DNA of 64,000 nt from a virus. Under the pieces are notes generated by a model, which was not told the DNA's origin, did not search any database, and saw only the letters and a list, made by a program, of their open reading frames with translations. This document shows, piece after piece, positions 24,157 to 33,367 of this stretch. The stretch covers positions 30,583 to 94,582 of the IMG/VR virus record IMGVR_UViG_3300036823_000120, one strand, 5' to 3'. Made by a program: the position numbers and the translations under genes. Numbering within the stretch: position 1 is the first letter of the stretch; each line of letters starts with the position of its first letter.

Positions 24157-25248
24157 TTACTGGCCATTCTGAGGCACAAAGGACGGGTCAATTGGTTGAT
24201 TCAGATTGACAGGTACAACAGGGTGACCATTAACGCCAACACCGGCAGTAGTTGTAACTGCTTTTGCGGCCTGATCTTTCTTTTGTTGGCGTTCTGCTTC
24301 ACGCTTCTTCTTATCCTCATCACGTTCCTTCTTACGTTGCTCATACCGATGACGATCAAATTCGACAGATTCAGGATCGAGATGCATTGAATACTTGAGA
24401 GCAATTTCAGCAGAAGCTAGGCACATAAGCTTTACTTCATCAGGTTGATTCTGAACCTGTTGAAGAACAAGGGTTCCAACCTTAGACGAAGTGAATTCTT
24501 TCTTCGCAAAAGCGGCAAGTTCTTCCTTGAGAGTCACAGGACGTTGAAGTCGAGGAACAGGAACAAACCCTTCCTCAGCCGGAGCACGTCCTTCAGAGCG
24601 AGCATCACGAATCGCCTTATAAGCAGAAGTTGCGATTGGGATGAATTCATTCGGGGACAACGAAATTGCCTGATTCGCAAGTTCATCTTGCTTTTCAGGA
24701 GGCAACTTGGCGAGTGCATAAGCATTCGCCAACCCGATGTCACCACTATCAACCAACTTTTGGATAGGCTCATTAAGCTTCACGAGTTGCAAGCGATCAC
24801 GTAGCCAAGAGTTCGACTTACTAAGACGTGAGGCCAACTCAGTCATAGTTAAAAGCGGATTTGCACTCATGATCTTGATGAGTGCCTTTGTGTATTGTAC
24901 CGCCTTAGTTTCAATCCTATGTACATTGGCAAGAATCTGAGCTTCAATCAAATCCGCGTCTTTCAGCGAACCAATTTGTGCAGGGATTTCATTAAGACCT
25001 GCATCCATTGCAGCATTGAAACGGTGTAAGCCATCAATAAGACCGTAAAGGATTTCACCACTTGCAGGGTCTTTAATTTCTCGCACCAAAATGGGATTCA
25101 TAATCCCACGCTTTTTCACACTGTCTACAAGTTGGATATAATCTTCATCTTGCTTATCGACAGCGGTGCGAAGTGCTTCACTGTTCTCACGAATCTTCTT
25201 AAGAGGAATCTTTGCTTGTGTCGTATTCTTGAAGTTAAAATCGTCCAT
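24157..25248 (-). CDS. ParB-like protein
   Basis: 363 aa from the ATG at 25248 (an upstream TTG frame overlaps the preceding gene). ParB N domain with IPLKKI, NPILVREI, YGLIDGLHRFNAAMDAG and a following EAQILANVHRIETKAVQ; helix-turn-helix MTELASRLSKSNSWLRDRLQL. A very basic coiled region near residues 310-335 is followed by a Pro/Asn-rich tail. Second of three ParB-like genes. Confidence 0.82.
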   Translation of the reverse strand: MDDFNFKNTTQAKIPLKKIRENSEALRTAVDKQDEDYIQLVDSVKKRGIMNPILVREIKDPASGEILYGLIDGLHRFNAAMDAGLNEIPAQIGSLKDADLIEAQILANVHRIETKAVQYTKALIKIMSANPLLTMTELASRLSKSNSWLRDRLQLVKLNEPIQKLVDSGDIGLANAYALAKLPPEKQDELANQAISLSPNEFIPIATSAYKAIRDARSEGRAPAEEGFVPVPRLQRPVTLKEELAAFAKKEFTSSKVGTLVLQQVQNQPDEVKLMCLASAEIALKYSMHLDPESVEFDRHRYEQRKKERDEDKKKREAERQQKKDQAAKAVTTTAGVGVNGHPVVPVNLNQPIDPSFVPQNGQ

Positions 25249-25249
25249 T

Positions 25250-25504
25250 TTATAATTCTGGCTTCTTGGGTGGTGGTACAGTTGCAATCTGGATGGGTAA
25301 CTGCGTTATCCCTAATTCCAGTGCAGCTTGATACCGATAATAGCCATCTATAATGGTATATAAGCCATTCGTCTTATGCTGTACAAGAAGTGGCTCAAGA
25401 ATACCATCAAGGCGGATATCTTCTCGTAACTCGACGAAAAGCTGTCCGCTAGGCTGTGAAGGTTTGGGTGGTTGCCTGATTTCCATGATGTTAACTATTA
25501 ACAT
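25250..25504 (-). CDS. short ParB N-domain-like protein, 84 aa
   Basis: Contains only the ParB N-like fold: ELREDIRLDGILEPLLVQ and TIIDGYYRYQAALELGI (the GxxR/YRYxAA box). No helix-turn-helix. Two in-frame ATGs (25504 and 25486). Immediately upstream of the full ParB-like gene, two bases apart; together they may form a pair. Confidence 0.65.
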   Translation of the reverse strand: MLIVNIMEIRQPPKPSQPSGQLFVELREDIRLDGILEPLLVQHKTNGLYTIIDGYYRYQAALELGITQLPIQIATVPPPKKPEL

Positions 25505-25608
25505 GTTATAAGCTCCTACCTGATAAGCATATTTTCATTTCTAATGTCTAGTCTGCTTTTCTCCTTATTCTTATATTCGTTTTAATATTTCCTAGATGCC
25601 GCAATGGG
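25505..25608. promoter_or_regulatory. upstream region of the leftward ParB-like operon
   Basis: About 100 AT-rich bases between the leftward genes and the inverted-repeat element. It should hold the leftward promoter, but I cannot point to convincing -10/-35 boxes. Confidence 0.3.
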
Positions 25609-25962
25609 CCTCTACTCATATAACCGCAGTTACAGTCAAAAATCCCAAAATAATTCTGGCGGCTCGCTCCACCGACCAGCATCGCCCTGGCGAGCCGTTT
25701 GGCGGCTCTCACGTCGCCCAAACGGGGCGAACGCGATCGAGTCTGAAGATCGGGCCGGGCGAGACGATCGACGGGCAGACGCGAGCTAATGAGCCGGTCT
25801 CTCGATTGTTGTTCATGTTGCGATTTAGACTACTACTATATGAAGGAATTAAAATGAAATTTGAATGGGTCATAGAGTAGTATATAGGAAGTAAATGAAG
25901 AACAACACGATTCCGGACTATTTTGGGATTTTTGGCCGTAACTGCGGTCATATAGGTAGAGG
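25609..25962. mobile_element. inverted-repeat element with GC-rich core
   Basis: Two imperfect 44-bp inverted arms (25609-25652 and 25919-25962), both containing CCGCAGTTAC and AAAAATCCCAAAATA, bracket about 266 bp. The left half of the interior (about 25655-25800) is strikingly GC-rich, with hairpins such as CGGCTCGC/GCGAGCCG, unlike anything else in the window. No ORF is credible. It looks like a MITE or a short host-derived element. A third copy of the arm is at 63253-63286. Confidence 0.6.
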
Positions 25963-26021
25963 AACCACAACATCACTAATCGTGAAAATACCAAACAATT
26001 GTTAGAATGACAATAAAAACA

Positions 26022-26213
26022 GCTTATGAGCCTTATTTTAGCTTATCAGGTATGCTTATGAGCCTTATTTTAGCTTATCAGGTATGCTTATGAGCCTTAT
26101 TTTAGCTTATCAGGTATGCTTATCAGATATGCTTATCAGGTATGCTTATGAGCTTTATTTTAGCTTATCAGGTATGCTTATGAGCCTTATTTTAGCTTAT
26201 GAGACTTATTTTT
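26022..26213. repeat. iteron array, candidate replication origin and divergent control region
   Basis: Full 32-bp units (GCTTATGAGCCTTATTTTA then GCTTATCAGGTAT) start at 26022, 26054, 26086, 26144 and 26176 (last one degenerate), with two 13-bp half units at 26118 and 26131. All are direct repeats of GCTTATSAG-type motifs. The array sits in the only divergent intergenic region, directly before the primase-helicase gene, as expected for an iteron origin or operator array. Confidence 0.7.
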
Positions 26214-26235
26214 ACAAACTGAATAAGGTGAACTA

Positions 26236-28983
26236 ATGAATCCTATGCGTTGTGAAGCAATTGCACGCTTATTGATTGCAAAAACACATCCAGACCTTGC
26301 TAAGCTTTACACGCCTGAGATGGAAGTACAAGTTCTTGCTGCTAAAGATGATGGTGAGATGATTAAAGAACCAGGCTTTCAAGGTAAGGAATGGAGAGCT
26401 TTTACAGATGGCTTTAACACATGGAAATCAATAAGAATTCCATATAAAGCTAACACAGAACCTGAATATGAAGATAAGCCAATAAGCTTTTCACTTGAAC
26501 ATCATGCTGAAGGTATTGGCATGACTGGTTGGAATTGGAAGAAAAGAACATCTCAATGGGTAGCTTATGACTTCGATGCAATTGTCGGACACTCTGATAA
26601 GCACTCTAAAAAGCTTACAGATAAGGAACTTGAAGAAGTCACAGAGCAACTTAAGAGGATTCCATTTTCCACTTTACGCTTATCAACGTCTGGAAAGGGC
26701 TTACATCTCTATGTATTTCTTGATTCCATTCCTACTGCTAATCACACTGAACATGCTGCTCTTGCTCGTAGTGTCTTAAGTATGCTTAGCGGTATGGTTG
26801 GAGCAGATTTCACCACAAGAGTAGATATTTGTGGTGGAAATATGTGGGTATGGCATCGTAAAATGTATACATCATATGTATTACATAAAGATAACATAAG
26901 CTTTGGTGATAAGAATCAAGGTCTTAAGCTTATTAAGCAAGGTGAAGTGTTAAAAGAAGTTCCAGCTAATTGGCGTGATCATGTTCCCGTTATATCTCGC
27001 ACATGTAAAACAACTATACCTTCATTTGTATATGATTTAAATACAACTGATCCCGATAAGCTTTTCACAGAGTTGTCTAGTCAACGTCCTAAAACTCCAC
27101 TTGATCTAGAGCATAAAAAGCTTATAGAATGGTTATCGCACAATAATTGTCGCTGGTGGTGGGATAATGATAACTGGATGCTTGTAACTCACACATATCA
27201 CTTAAAAGAAGCCCATCTTGCTTTAAAAATGAGAGGTAAATACGAAACTTTAGCGACTGGAAGTGAAAGAGGAGGAGATCACAATGCATTTTGTTTTCCT
27301 GTGCGTGGCGGAGCTTGGGCTATACGCCGTTATTCTCTAGGAGTTAAAGAAGCTGATACATGGGAACAAGATGGTTCCAGATGGACGAGATGCTACATCA
27401 ACAGGGATATTGACCTGTCTTTAGCTGCTAGAATGTATGATGGAGTAGAACATGAAAAAGGTGGTTTCATCTTTAGAGATGCTGAATCAGCCGTAAAAGC
27501 TTTGTCAGAAGTTGGAGTTAATTTTGACCCACTACCAGCTTGGATTACTGGCAGAAAAACAATTTTAAAGCCAGTTAGAGGCGATAATAAGCTTTTGGTG
27601 ACAATTGAAGCAGAAGAAGGCAAGGACGATGCAACAAAGATGTCAGGATGGTATATTGAAAAGAAGTTTTGGCGAAGAATTTTTAGAGTAGATCTTCCTA
27701 CAGTACCAAGTGGAGATAACAAAGAAGATTATAATGATTTAATTCGCCATGTAAGTAACGAAGAAGGTGCAGATGCTGGGTGGATGCTTAGGCGAGAAGG
27801 ACATTGGTGTGATGAACCAATCGAACACATTAAAATTGTACTTAGAAGTATGGACCAAGATCAGCGATCTATTGATCAAATCCTAGGCGGATCAATTATT
27901 AATGCTTGGAAGCTAGTAAATCATCCTTTTCAGCCAGAATATCCAGGAAATCGTGAATGGAATCGTGATGCTGCACGCTTTATAGTTGCTCCAACAGCCG
28001 ATGCTGAGCAACTTAGCTATCCAACATGGCAAAAAGTCCTTGAAAATTGCGGTAAAGGTCTTGATTACGATATAAAAGATCATGTATGGTGTAAAGAAAA
28101 TAGTATAAGCAATGGTGCCGATTACTTAAAGCTTTGGTTAGCATGTATGTTCAAGTTCCCTGATCGTCCTACACCATATTTGGCCTTTTGGGGCGATCAG
28201 GATAGCGGAAAAAGCACATTTCACGAAATGTTAAATTTGCTTTTTGAAGGCGGTACAATGGGTGCTGATACTGCACTCACATCAAAGGAAGGCTTTAATG
28301 GTGAATTACTATCTGCAATTCTATGTATAGTTGAAGAAACTAGCATGAAAGGTAGCACATTAGCTAATAGAAGAATCAAAGATTGGGTAACAAGCCCTTA
28401 CATCACGATTCACGCAAAGAACTGTACTCCATATCGTGCAAAAAATTACACGCATTGGATACAAACAGCTAATGAACAAGAAGATTGTCCAGTATTTCCT
28501 GGAGATACAAGAATTACGTTAATTCATGTATCTGAATTACAAAAAGATAAAATGATCCCAAAAGACGAATTACGAACATTGCTCCAAAAAGAGGCTCCTG
28601 ATTTCTTAGCAAGTGTCCTTGCTATTGAAATTCCTAAGTCAAATAGTCGTCTAGCGCTCCCAATTATTGAAACTTCTGATAAAAAGAGACTTGAACAGAA
28701 AAATATGTCTCTTATTGAGCAATTTATCTTAGAAGAAGTTGCTTGTGTAGATGGTTATTTAATTGCTGCAACTGAATTTCACGAGAAATTTAGTTGTTGG
28801 GTTGATGACAAGGAACGTGGAAATTGGTCAAAGACCAAAATTGGTCGAGAGTTACCTAATAAGTTTCCTCGGGGTCGTATTGGTAATTCCAACGAAACTG
28901 GTTATGGGAATATGACGTTCGATAAAGAAGCCAAACCCGCCAGAAAACTTATTTTAAAAGGTATGTACTTACGCCCGGAGTAA
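26236..28983 (+). CDS. primase-helicase (AEP primase plus SF3/D5-like helicase)
   Basis: 915 aa. Primase half: DFD (D112, D114 in VAYDFDAIV), SGKGLHLYVF (H157) and VDICGGNMW (D197), the three AEP motifs. Helicase half: Walker A GDQDSGKST (653-661), Walker B-like ILCIVEE and a sensor-type HWIQTAN. Domain order matches D5/P4-type replication proteins. Preceded by AAGGTGA as ribosome binding site and by the iteron array. It should start replication at the origin. Confidence 0.9.
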   Translation: MNPMRCEAIARLLIAKTHPDLAKLYTPEMEVQVLAAKDDGEMIKEPGFQGKEWRAFTDGFNTWKSIRIPYKANTEPEYEDKPISFSLEHHAEGIGMTGWNWKKRTSQWVAYDFDAIVGHSDKHSKKLTDKELEEVTEQLKRIPFSTLRLSTSGKGLHLYVFLDSIPTANHTEHAALARSVLSMLSGMVGADFTTRVDICGGNMWVWHRKMYTSYVLHKDNISFGDKNQGLKLIKQGEVLKEVPANWRDHVPVISRTCKTTIPSFVYDLNTTDPDKLFTELSSQRPKTPLDLEHKKLIEWLSHNNCRWWWDNDNWMLVTHTYHLKEAHLALKMRGKYETLATGSERGGDHNAFCFPVRGGAWAIRRYSLGVKEADTWEQDGSRWTRCYINRDIDLSLAARMYDGVEHEKGGFIFRDAESAVKALSEVGVNFDPLPAWITGRKTILKPVRGDNKLLVTIEAEEGKDDATKMSGWYIEKKFWRRIFRVDLPTVPSGDNKEDYNDLIRHVSNEEGADAGWMLRREGHWCDEPIEHIKIVLRSMDQDQRSIDQILGGSIINAWKLVNHPFQPEYPGNREWNRDAARFIVAPTADAEQLSYPTWQKVLENCGKGLDYDIKDHVWCKENSISNGADYLKLWLACMFKFPDRPTPYLAFWGDQDSGKSTFHEMLNLLFEGGTMGADTALTSKEGFNGELLSAILCIVEETSMKGSTLANRRIKDWVTSPYITIHAKNCTPYRAKNYTHWIQTANEQEDCPVFPGDTRITLIHVSELQKDKMIPKDELRTLLQKEAPDFLASVLAIEIPKSNSRLALPIIETSDKKRLEQKNMSLIEQFILEEVACVDGYLIAATEFHEKFSCWVDDKERGNWSKTKIGRELPNKFPRGRIGNSNETGYGNMTFDKEAKPARKLILKGMYLRPE

Positions 28984-29243
28984 TGATGACGCCTTACAAT
29001 CAGTTTATAGATATGCTTAACAAGGCAGGATATATACTTGTTAAAGGAACGACTTATATCAATATCAAAGACAAAGAATATGTGATTGATCGAGGGATGC
29101 CCGGCATCATTTTTGTCAGCCTTGGAAAAGGACTAATGGGAACAGAAAATGCTTATACAAATTTAGATTTTGACGCAAACACAGGAGAATTCCTTGACCA
29201 TTCAAGTCGATTCGACGAGGGAATTGTTTCAAATGAATTATAG
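28983..29243 (+). CDS. hypothetical protein, 86 aa
   Basis: Starts inside the primase stop codon (TAATG). Small beta-rich soluble protein; no family recognised. Part of the rightward replication operon. Confidence 0.65.
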   Translation: MMTPYNQFIDMLNKAGYILVKGTTYINIKDKEYVIDRGMPGIIFVSLGKGLMGTENAYTNLDFDANTGEFLDHSSRFDEGIVSNEL

Positions 29244-29279
29244 TCAACTTTAGGAACCTATTAATCTTAAGGATAACAA

Positions 29280-29849
29280 ATGCGTAAAGTCATTGGGATA
29301 GGACATCAAAAGGGAGTTGGCAAAGATCATTTTGTTAATTATTGTTTTGATGTCTTACGTACAGAGACTCGTAAGCTTAAGATTGTACGACGTGGATTTG
29401 CTGATAAGCTTTATCAGTTTCTTCATAGTACATATGCTTGGGCAGGTTTTCGAGAGAAAACTTATTATGACGAAAAGCCTGAACGAAAGAACGAAGTCCT
29501 AAAGAATGGTAAAACTCCTCGTCAAATGCTTATTGATGTAGGAACACCTGTTATGCGTGCCTATGATAATGATATTTGGATTAATGCTTGTCTAAAAGAT
29601 GAAGATTATGACATTTTATTTGTAACTGATCTTCGTTTTCCAAATGAATTTATAGCTATAGAAGAAATGGGAGGTTATTTGATACGTATTATACGTCCTG
29701 GATTACCTATTCCAACTGATGTAGCTGATACTGCTCTAAACGGATGGGAAGAACGATGGAAGTTCACATTCCAAAATAACGAAGATAAAAAGAAGCTTTA
29801 CACTTTAGCTGAAGCTTTTACATTGACTCATATTTTGGAAAGAAAATAA
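29280..29849 (+). CDS. deoxynucleoside monophosphate kinase
   Basis: P-loop GHQKGVGKDHF at the N-terminus, FADKLYQFL, TPRQMLIDVGTPVMR and VTDLRFPNEFIAIEEMGG are signatures of phage dNMP kinases (T4 gp1 relatives). 189 aa. Phosphorylates dNMPs to dNDPs and complements the reductase in dNTP supply. Its stop overlaps the methylase start. Confidence 0.85.
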   Translation: MRKVIGIGHQKGVGKDHFVNYCFDVLRTETRKLKIVRRGFADKLYQFLHSTYAWAGFREKTYYDEKPERKNEVLKNGKTPRQMLIDVGTPVMRAYDNDIWINACLKDEDYDILFVTDLRFPNEFIAIEEMGGYLIRIIRPGLPIPTDVADTALNGWEERWKFTFQNNEDKKKLYTLAEAFTLTHILERK

Positions 29850-30751
29850 TGTCAGATGATATCCTTGGAATGCTTATGGGCATGAATGATGAAAAGGAAG
29901 TTCGAGAAACTTATCTTAGACTTCCTTTTGGTTATCCAGGTTCAAAAGCTAATGAATTGCACAATATTTTGCCTCACTTACCTTATACAGACAAGTATGC
30001 AGAACCATTTGGTGGCTCTGGAATTGTTCTACTGAATCGAAAACCATCAAAGTTAGAGGTTTTCAATGATAGGTATGCCGGAGTTACTTGCTTCTTCCGG
30101 GTTATCCGAGATCCAATTCTCAGGGAACAGCTTATTGAGCGACTTGCCATTACTCTTCACTCACGAGAAGAGTTCTGTTGGTGTAAGTCAACATGGAAAG
30201 ACCATGCTGATCCTGTTGAGAGAGCGGCAAGATGGTTCTACACAATTAGATATGCGGTCAATAGTAAGCCAACATCAACATTCGGTCGCTCACTCACTGC
30301 CAAGGCGAGTTTTGCACACAAGCTCCCAATTTCACTTGAGCTTTTTCTCCCGGTTTCTGTTCGACTTGAAAGAGTGCAGATCGAGAATTTGGATTGGAGA
30401 TTATGTCTAAGGGACTACGATCAAGAAGGAATGGTTTGGTACTTAGATCCAAGTTATCTTGGTACTCAAGGTAATTATGAATTCGAACTTACTAGAGCCG
30501 ATCATATTGAACTTTGTGATCGTGTACATAATCTTAAAGGTTATGTTGCTTTAAGTGGTTTCGATAATGACTTAACAAATGAGATATATGGACGTTACAA
30601 ATGGAAAGAAGTTTTTGCTTGGAAACGCCAAACTAGAGCTTTGACACAAAGTTTTAGTGACACGAATAATCTTGAAGGTTATGAGGGTGACACGGAACGT
30701 GGTGTGAAATCACATGTCAAAGAGGCTTTATGGTTAAAGGACTTCAAATGA
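29849..30751 (+). CDS. N6-adenine DNA methyltransferase (Dam/D12 class)
   Basis: Motif I variant FGYPGSK and YAEPFGGSGIVLL, EVFNDRY, and catalytic motif WYLDPSYLGT (DPSY in place of DPPY). C-terminal target-recognition region KGYVALSGFDN. 300 aa. Protects phage DNA from restriction or marks it; the recognised site is unknown. Confidence 0.88.
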   Translation: MSDDILGMLMGMNDEKEVRETYLRLPFGYPGSKANELHNILPHLPYTDKYAEPFGGSGIVLLNRKPSKLEVFNDRYAGVTCFFRVIRDPILREQLIERLAITLHSREEFCWCKSTWKDHADPVERAARWFYTIRYAVNSKPTSTFGRSLTAKASFAHKLPISLELFLPVSVRLERVQIENLDWRLCLRDYDQEGMVWYLDPSYLGTQGNYEFELTRADHIELCDRVHNLKGYVALSGFDNDLTNEIYGRYKWKEVFAWKRQTRALTQSFSDTNNLEGYEGDTERGVKSHVKEALWLKDFK

Positions 30752-30975
30752 ATGGTTTTAAGTGCGTAGAGTGTCAATCACTGTTTCCTGAAGCTGTAAT
30801 TTTGGAACATGCTGTAAGGTTGAGATTAGATGTCAACCATTTAAAGTGCCCAGTTTGTGGCTGTCAATTCACAGATGAAAAACTTGGTCAAGAGTTTCAT
30901 GGCCAAAGTAACTCGCCCTCAATTCGTGAATGTAGTTGGACTAATCCAAGTACCGCTTCACCTGACGACCGATAG
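30748..30975 (+). CDS. zinc-ribbon protein, 75 aa
   Basis: Start at the ATGA overlap with the methylase stop. Two CxxC pairs (FKCVECQ and LKCPVCGCQF) 30 residues apart form a zinc ribbon. The C-terminal 30 residues look disordered. May be a small regulator; the open frame ends before the HD gene start. Confidence 0.6.
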   Translation: MNGFKCVECQSLFPEAVILEHAVRLRLDVNHLKCPVCGCQFTDEKLGQEFHGQSNSPSIRECSWTNPSTASPDDR

Positions 30976-30982
30976 GAGCAAT

Positions 30983-31558
30983 ATGTCTGGTGGTAAAAAC
31001 ATTGACGAACTTGGACCATACACACGACCACGCTCATTGACAAAAGTTCACTTCATGAGCTTTTATCCAAACGAAATCAAGATTGATGATATTAGTTATC
31101 ACTTGGCACGGGCAGGTCGATTTGGCAATGCTATCGAACCTTGGTATAGTGTTGCAGAACATTCTGTAATGATGGCAAATATATTCATTGAACGGGATGA
31201 TGACTTAGTTCTTGCTCGTCAAGCTTTGATGCACGATGCTGCGGAATATTTATTTACAGATCTTCCAGCACCAATCAAGAAATTCTGCAAAGACTATGAA
31301 AACTTAATAGATAACTTTGAAGCCAAGCTTATGGACCACTTTGGTGTTCAGTTTCCGTATGATCCAAAGATAAAGAATCTTGATAAGATCATGTGTTCGA
31401 CTGAACAGTTAATATTACGTGGACATGAGCCAGATACATATGACGATATTAAGCCAGATGAAAATATGTTCTTTCATTTGTGGCCGTGGCAAAAAGCTCA
31501 AAATGAATTTCAAATAATGTTTCAATATCTCTTTCCTGATTATAAGGATACTGAATAA
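30983..31558 (+). CDS. HD-domain phosphohydrolase (YfbR-like)
   Basis: Start chosen at ATG 30983 with AGGAG six bases upstream; the annotated longer frame lies inside the zinc-ribbon gene. HD signature: YSVAEHSVMMA (H), ALMHDAAEYLFTDLPAPIK (HD) and a late D in IKNLDKIM. Family members hydrolyse dNMPs or nucleotides; in phages they help shape the nucleotide pool. 191 aa. Confidence 0.82.
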   Translation: MSGGKNIDELGPYTRPRSLTKVHFMSFYPNEIKIDDISYHLARAGRFGNAIEPWYSVAEHSVMMANIFIERDDDLVLARQALMHDAAEYLFTDLPAPIKKFCKDYENLIDNFEAKLMDHFGVQFPYDPKIKNLDKIMCSTEQLILRGHEPDTYDDIKPDENMFFHLWPWQKAQNEFQIMFQYLFPDYKDTE

Positions 31559-32226
31559 TGAGCGAAGAAGAATTCAGAAAACCTAGTAAAATAACTTCTG
31601 CAAATAAAACTTTTTGGGGAATGAACCATCTTAATGGCAACTTGCTTTGTGCAGTTGATGTTGAAACAACTGGTACTGACCCCAATATTCATGGAATTGT
31701 TGAAATTGCCATATTGCCTTTGAATGGTAATCTTGAACCACATGAACATTTTCCTCTCTTTCACATGCGAATGAAGCCTGAAGAAGGAGAAGAAATTGAT
31801 GAAGAAGCTTTTAAAATCAATCAAACTGATTTAGCAGATTTAATTCTTACAGGATTTCCAAGAGAGACTGTAGCTGATTTTTTAATGAATTGGTTTGAAA
31901 CTCTTGGACTTATTAAATACAAGAAAATTATGGCTCTTGGTTGTAATTGGCCATTCGATAGAGCTATGCTTGAAAGATGGGTTGGAAAAGAAAGCTTTGA
32001 GCATGTTTTTGATGTACGATATAGAGATGTGCAAGTAGCAGCTAATTTTCTAAATGATTGTGCCGATGTAAGATGTGAACAAGTACCATTTTCAAAGGTT
32101 AATTTAAAGTATCTTTGTAGTACACTTAAAGTTGAAAATCCACGGGCACATAGTGCGATTGGCGATTGTCTCGCAACCGCACAGATATATAGAAAATTGC
32201 TTAATATGCGGCCAGGATTACTGTGA
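31558..32226 (+). CDS. DnaQ-like 3'-5' exonuclease
   Basis: DEDDh motifs: AVDVETTGTDP, CNWPFDRAMLERW and RAHSAIGDCLATAQIY. 222 aa, family length. Start overlaps the HD gene stop by one base. Last gene of the rightward operon; converges with the leftward virion genes, overlapping 32218-32226 tail to tail. Confidence 0.88.
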   Translation: MSEEEFRKPSKITSANKTFWGMNHLNGNLLCAVDVETTGTDPNIHGIVEIAILPLNGNLEPHEHFPLFHMRMKPEEGEEIDEEAFKINQTDLADLILTGFPRETVADFLMNWFETLGLIKYKKIMALGCNWPFDRAMLERWVGKESFEHVFDVRYRDVQVAANFLNDCADVRCEQVPFSKVNLKYLCSTLKVENPRAHSAIGDCLATAQIYRKLLNMRPGLL

Positions 32227-32754
32227 TGCATAGAAAGAATTGATTAGATCAGTAAAATCAGAGGCAGTGACTTCACTTGAAATCCTGCCTCTCCAGTTCC
32301 AACCATAGTTTTGCATTGTACTACAATCAGTTTCCATATTATTAAAAACAGTGTTCAAAAGTATTTGAAATTTTGAGCCACCATCTGGGTCAGCATCGGC
32401 AGCTTTTTGTCCAAGTAAAGCATCTCCAAAGAAATTCAACTCAAACTTCGACCATTGCCAAAACAAATCCCTTAAAGTTTGCATTGAATCAGCATATCCA
32501 GGAGGAGGCCAACTGATTGATTGATGGCCCTGATCACCAGTAACTCCATAGGCTTTACTGACAATAAAAATAATACAAACTTTAGGTCCAAAGAATTGTG
32601 CATGGAATGGTGTAATGCCAGCTAAAGGATTTGTTAATGTTTGTGGAATAAAGCAATAATATTGACTTGGTCTATTACTATTTCTTTCATGATAATAATT
32701 TTCAAGTCCTACTGCAACTTGACTCCACATTTGAGATGTTGAAACTATTGCCAT
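32218..32754 (-). CDS. hypothetical virion-module protein, 178 aa
   Basis: Soluble protein without recognised domain, last in the leftward virion run. Aromatic-rich with WSKFELNFF and WNWRGRISSE. Likely a tail-tip or late protein by position. Confidence 0.55.
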   Translation of the reverse strand: MAIVSTSQMWSQVAVGLENYYHERNSNRPSQYYCFIPQTLTNPLAGITPFHAQFFGPKVCIIFIVSKAYGVTGDQGHQSISWPPPGYADSMQTLRDLFWQWSKFELNFFGDALLGQKAADADPDGGSKFQILLNTVFNNMETDCSTMQNYGWNWRGRISSEVTASDFTDLINSFYASQ

Positions 32755-32761
32755 TTTATCC

Positions 32762-33367
32762 TCAACATTGATTCACATCATCACAAACCCAATATACTCC
32801 TTGTGTATTTGGATTTGGTGCATGTCCTGGACTTCCTCCACAAATCATACTTGTATCATAAAAGCCTGATGCTGCATTAATTGAAAGTTGAGTATAGTTA
32901 CATTCCGGAGAGCAATCACAACTATTTGGACTACCACCTTTAGTACCACAAAAGACAGAAACATGTGATTGACCACTTCCAGATATACAAGTCCAATTAA
33001 CATAAAAATAAGCGCAATCCAAAAAGCCACCCATAGGCTGTGAATCAAGCATCTCACATCTTAAAGATGGTCTTGGGCCCGGCGGTGGAGGTGGCGGAGG
33101 TACACCACCACCCCAATCTGTTGTGTTAATTACTGCATCATCAAAATAAAAACGTACCATCTTTGGAATTGACATCAAAGGATAATTACTCCACTCTGTT
33201 ACAGGTGGAGCAGAATACGTTTGAGTTGTATCAGCATTAGGAGACCAGTAAATCGGGATCTTCCCGTTTGCGAAGTTGTGGTAACACACCAACAAATCCG
33301 GTGGGGAGGACGAGGGAGATTTGGGTTGTCCGAGATTGTGGTTCGTCGGGAGCATCACAATTCTCAC
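32762..33367 (-). CDS. Cys-rich protein with proline stretch, start uncertain
   Basis: About 200 aa. A polyproline run (GGGVPPPPPPPGPRP) separates a small N-terminal part from a C-terminal Cys-rich domain with ten or more Cys (for example SCDCSPECN, MICGGSPG, WVCDDVNQC). First in-frame codons are GTG then ATG within the 33237-33587 frame, so the true start is unclear and a frameshift link to that ORF is possible. Probably an extracellular or virion-tip protein. Confidence 0.5.
   Translation of the reverse strand: MRIVMLPTNHNLGQPKSPSSSPPDLLVCYHNFANGKIPIYWSPNADTTQTYSAPPVTEWSNYPLMSIPKMVRFYFDDAVINTTDWGGGVPPPPPPPGPRPSLRCEMLDSQPMGGFLDCAYFYVNWTCISGSGQSHVSVFCGTKGGSPNSCDCSPECNYTQLSINAASGFYDTSMICGGSPGHAPNPNTQGVYWVCDDVNQC

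Noticed and set aside
25604-25951. ORFs of 61-94 aa across the GC-rich inverted-repeat element
   Set aside because: Absence of stops reflects high GC content; no ribosome binding site or recognisable domain.
26022-26213. Iteron tract as a CRISPR array
   Set aside because: Repeats abut one another, no unique spacers, no cas genes.
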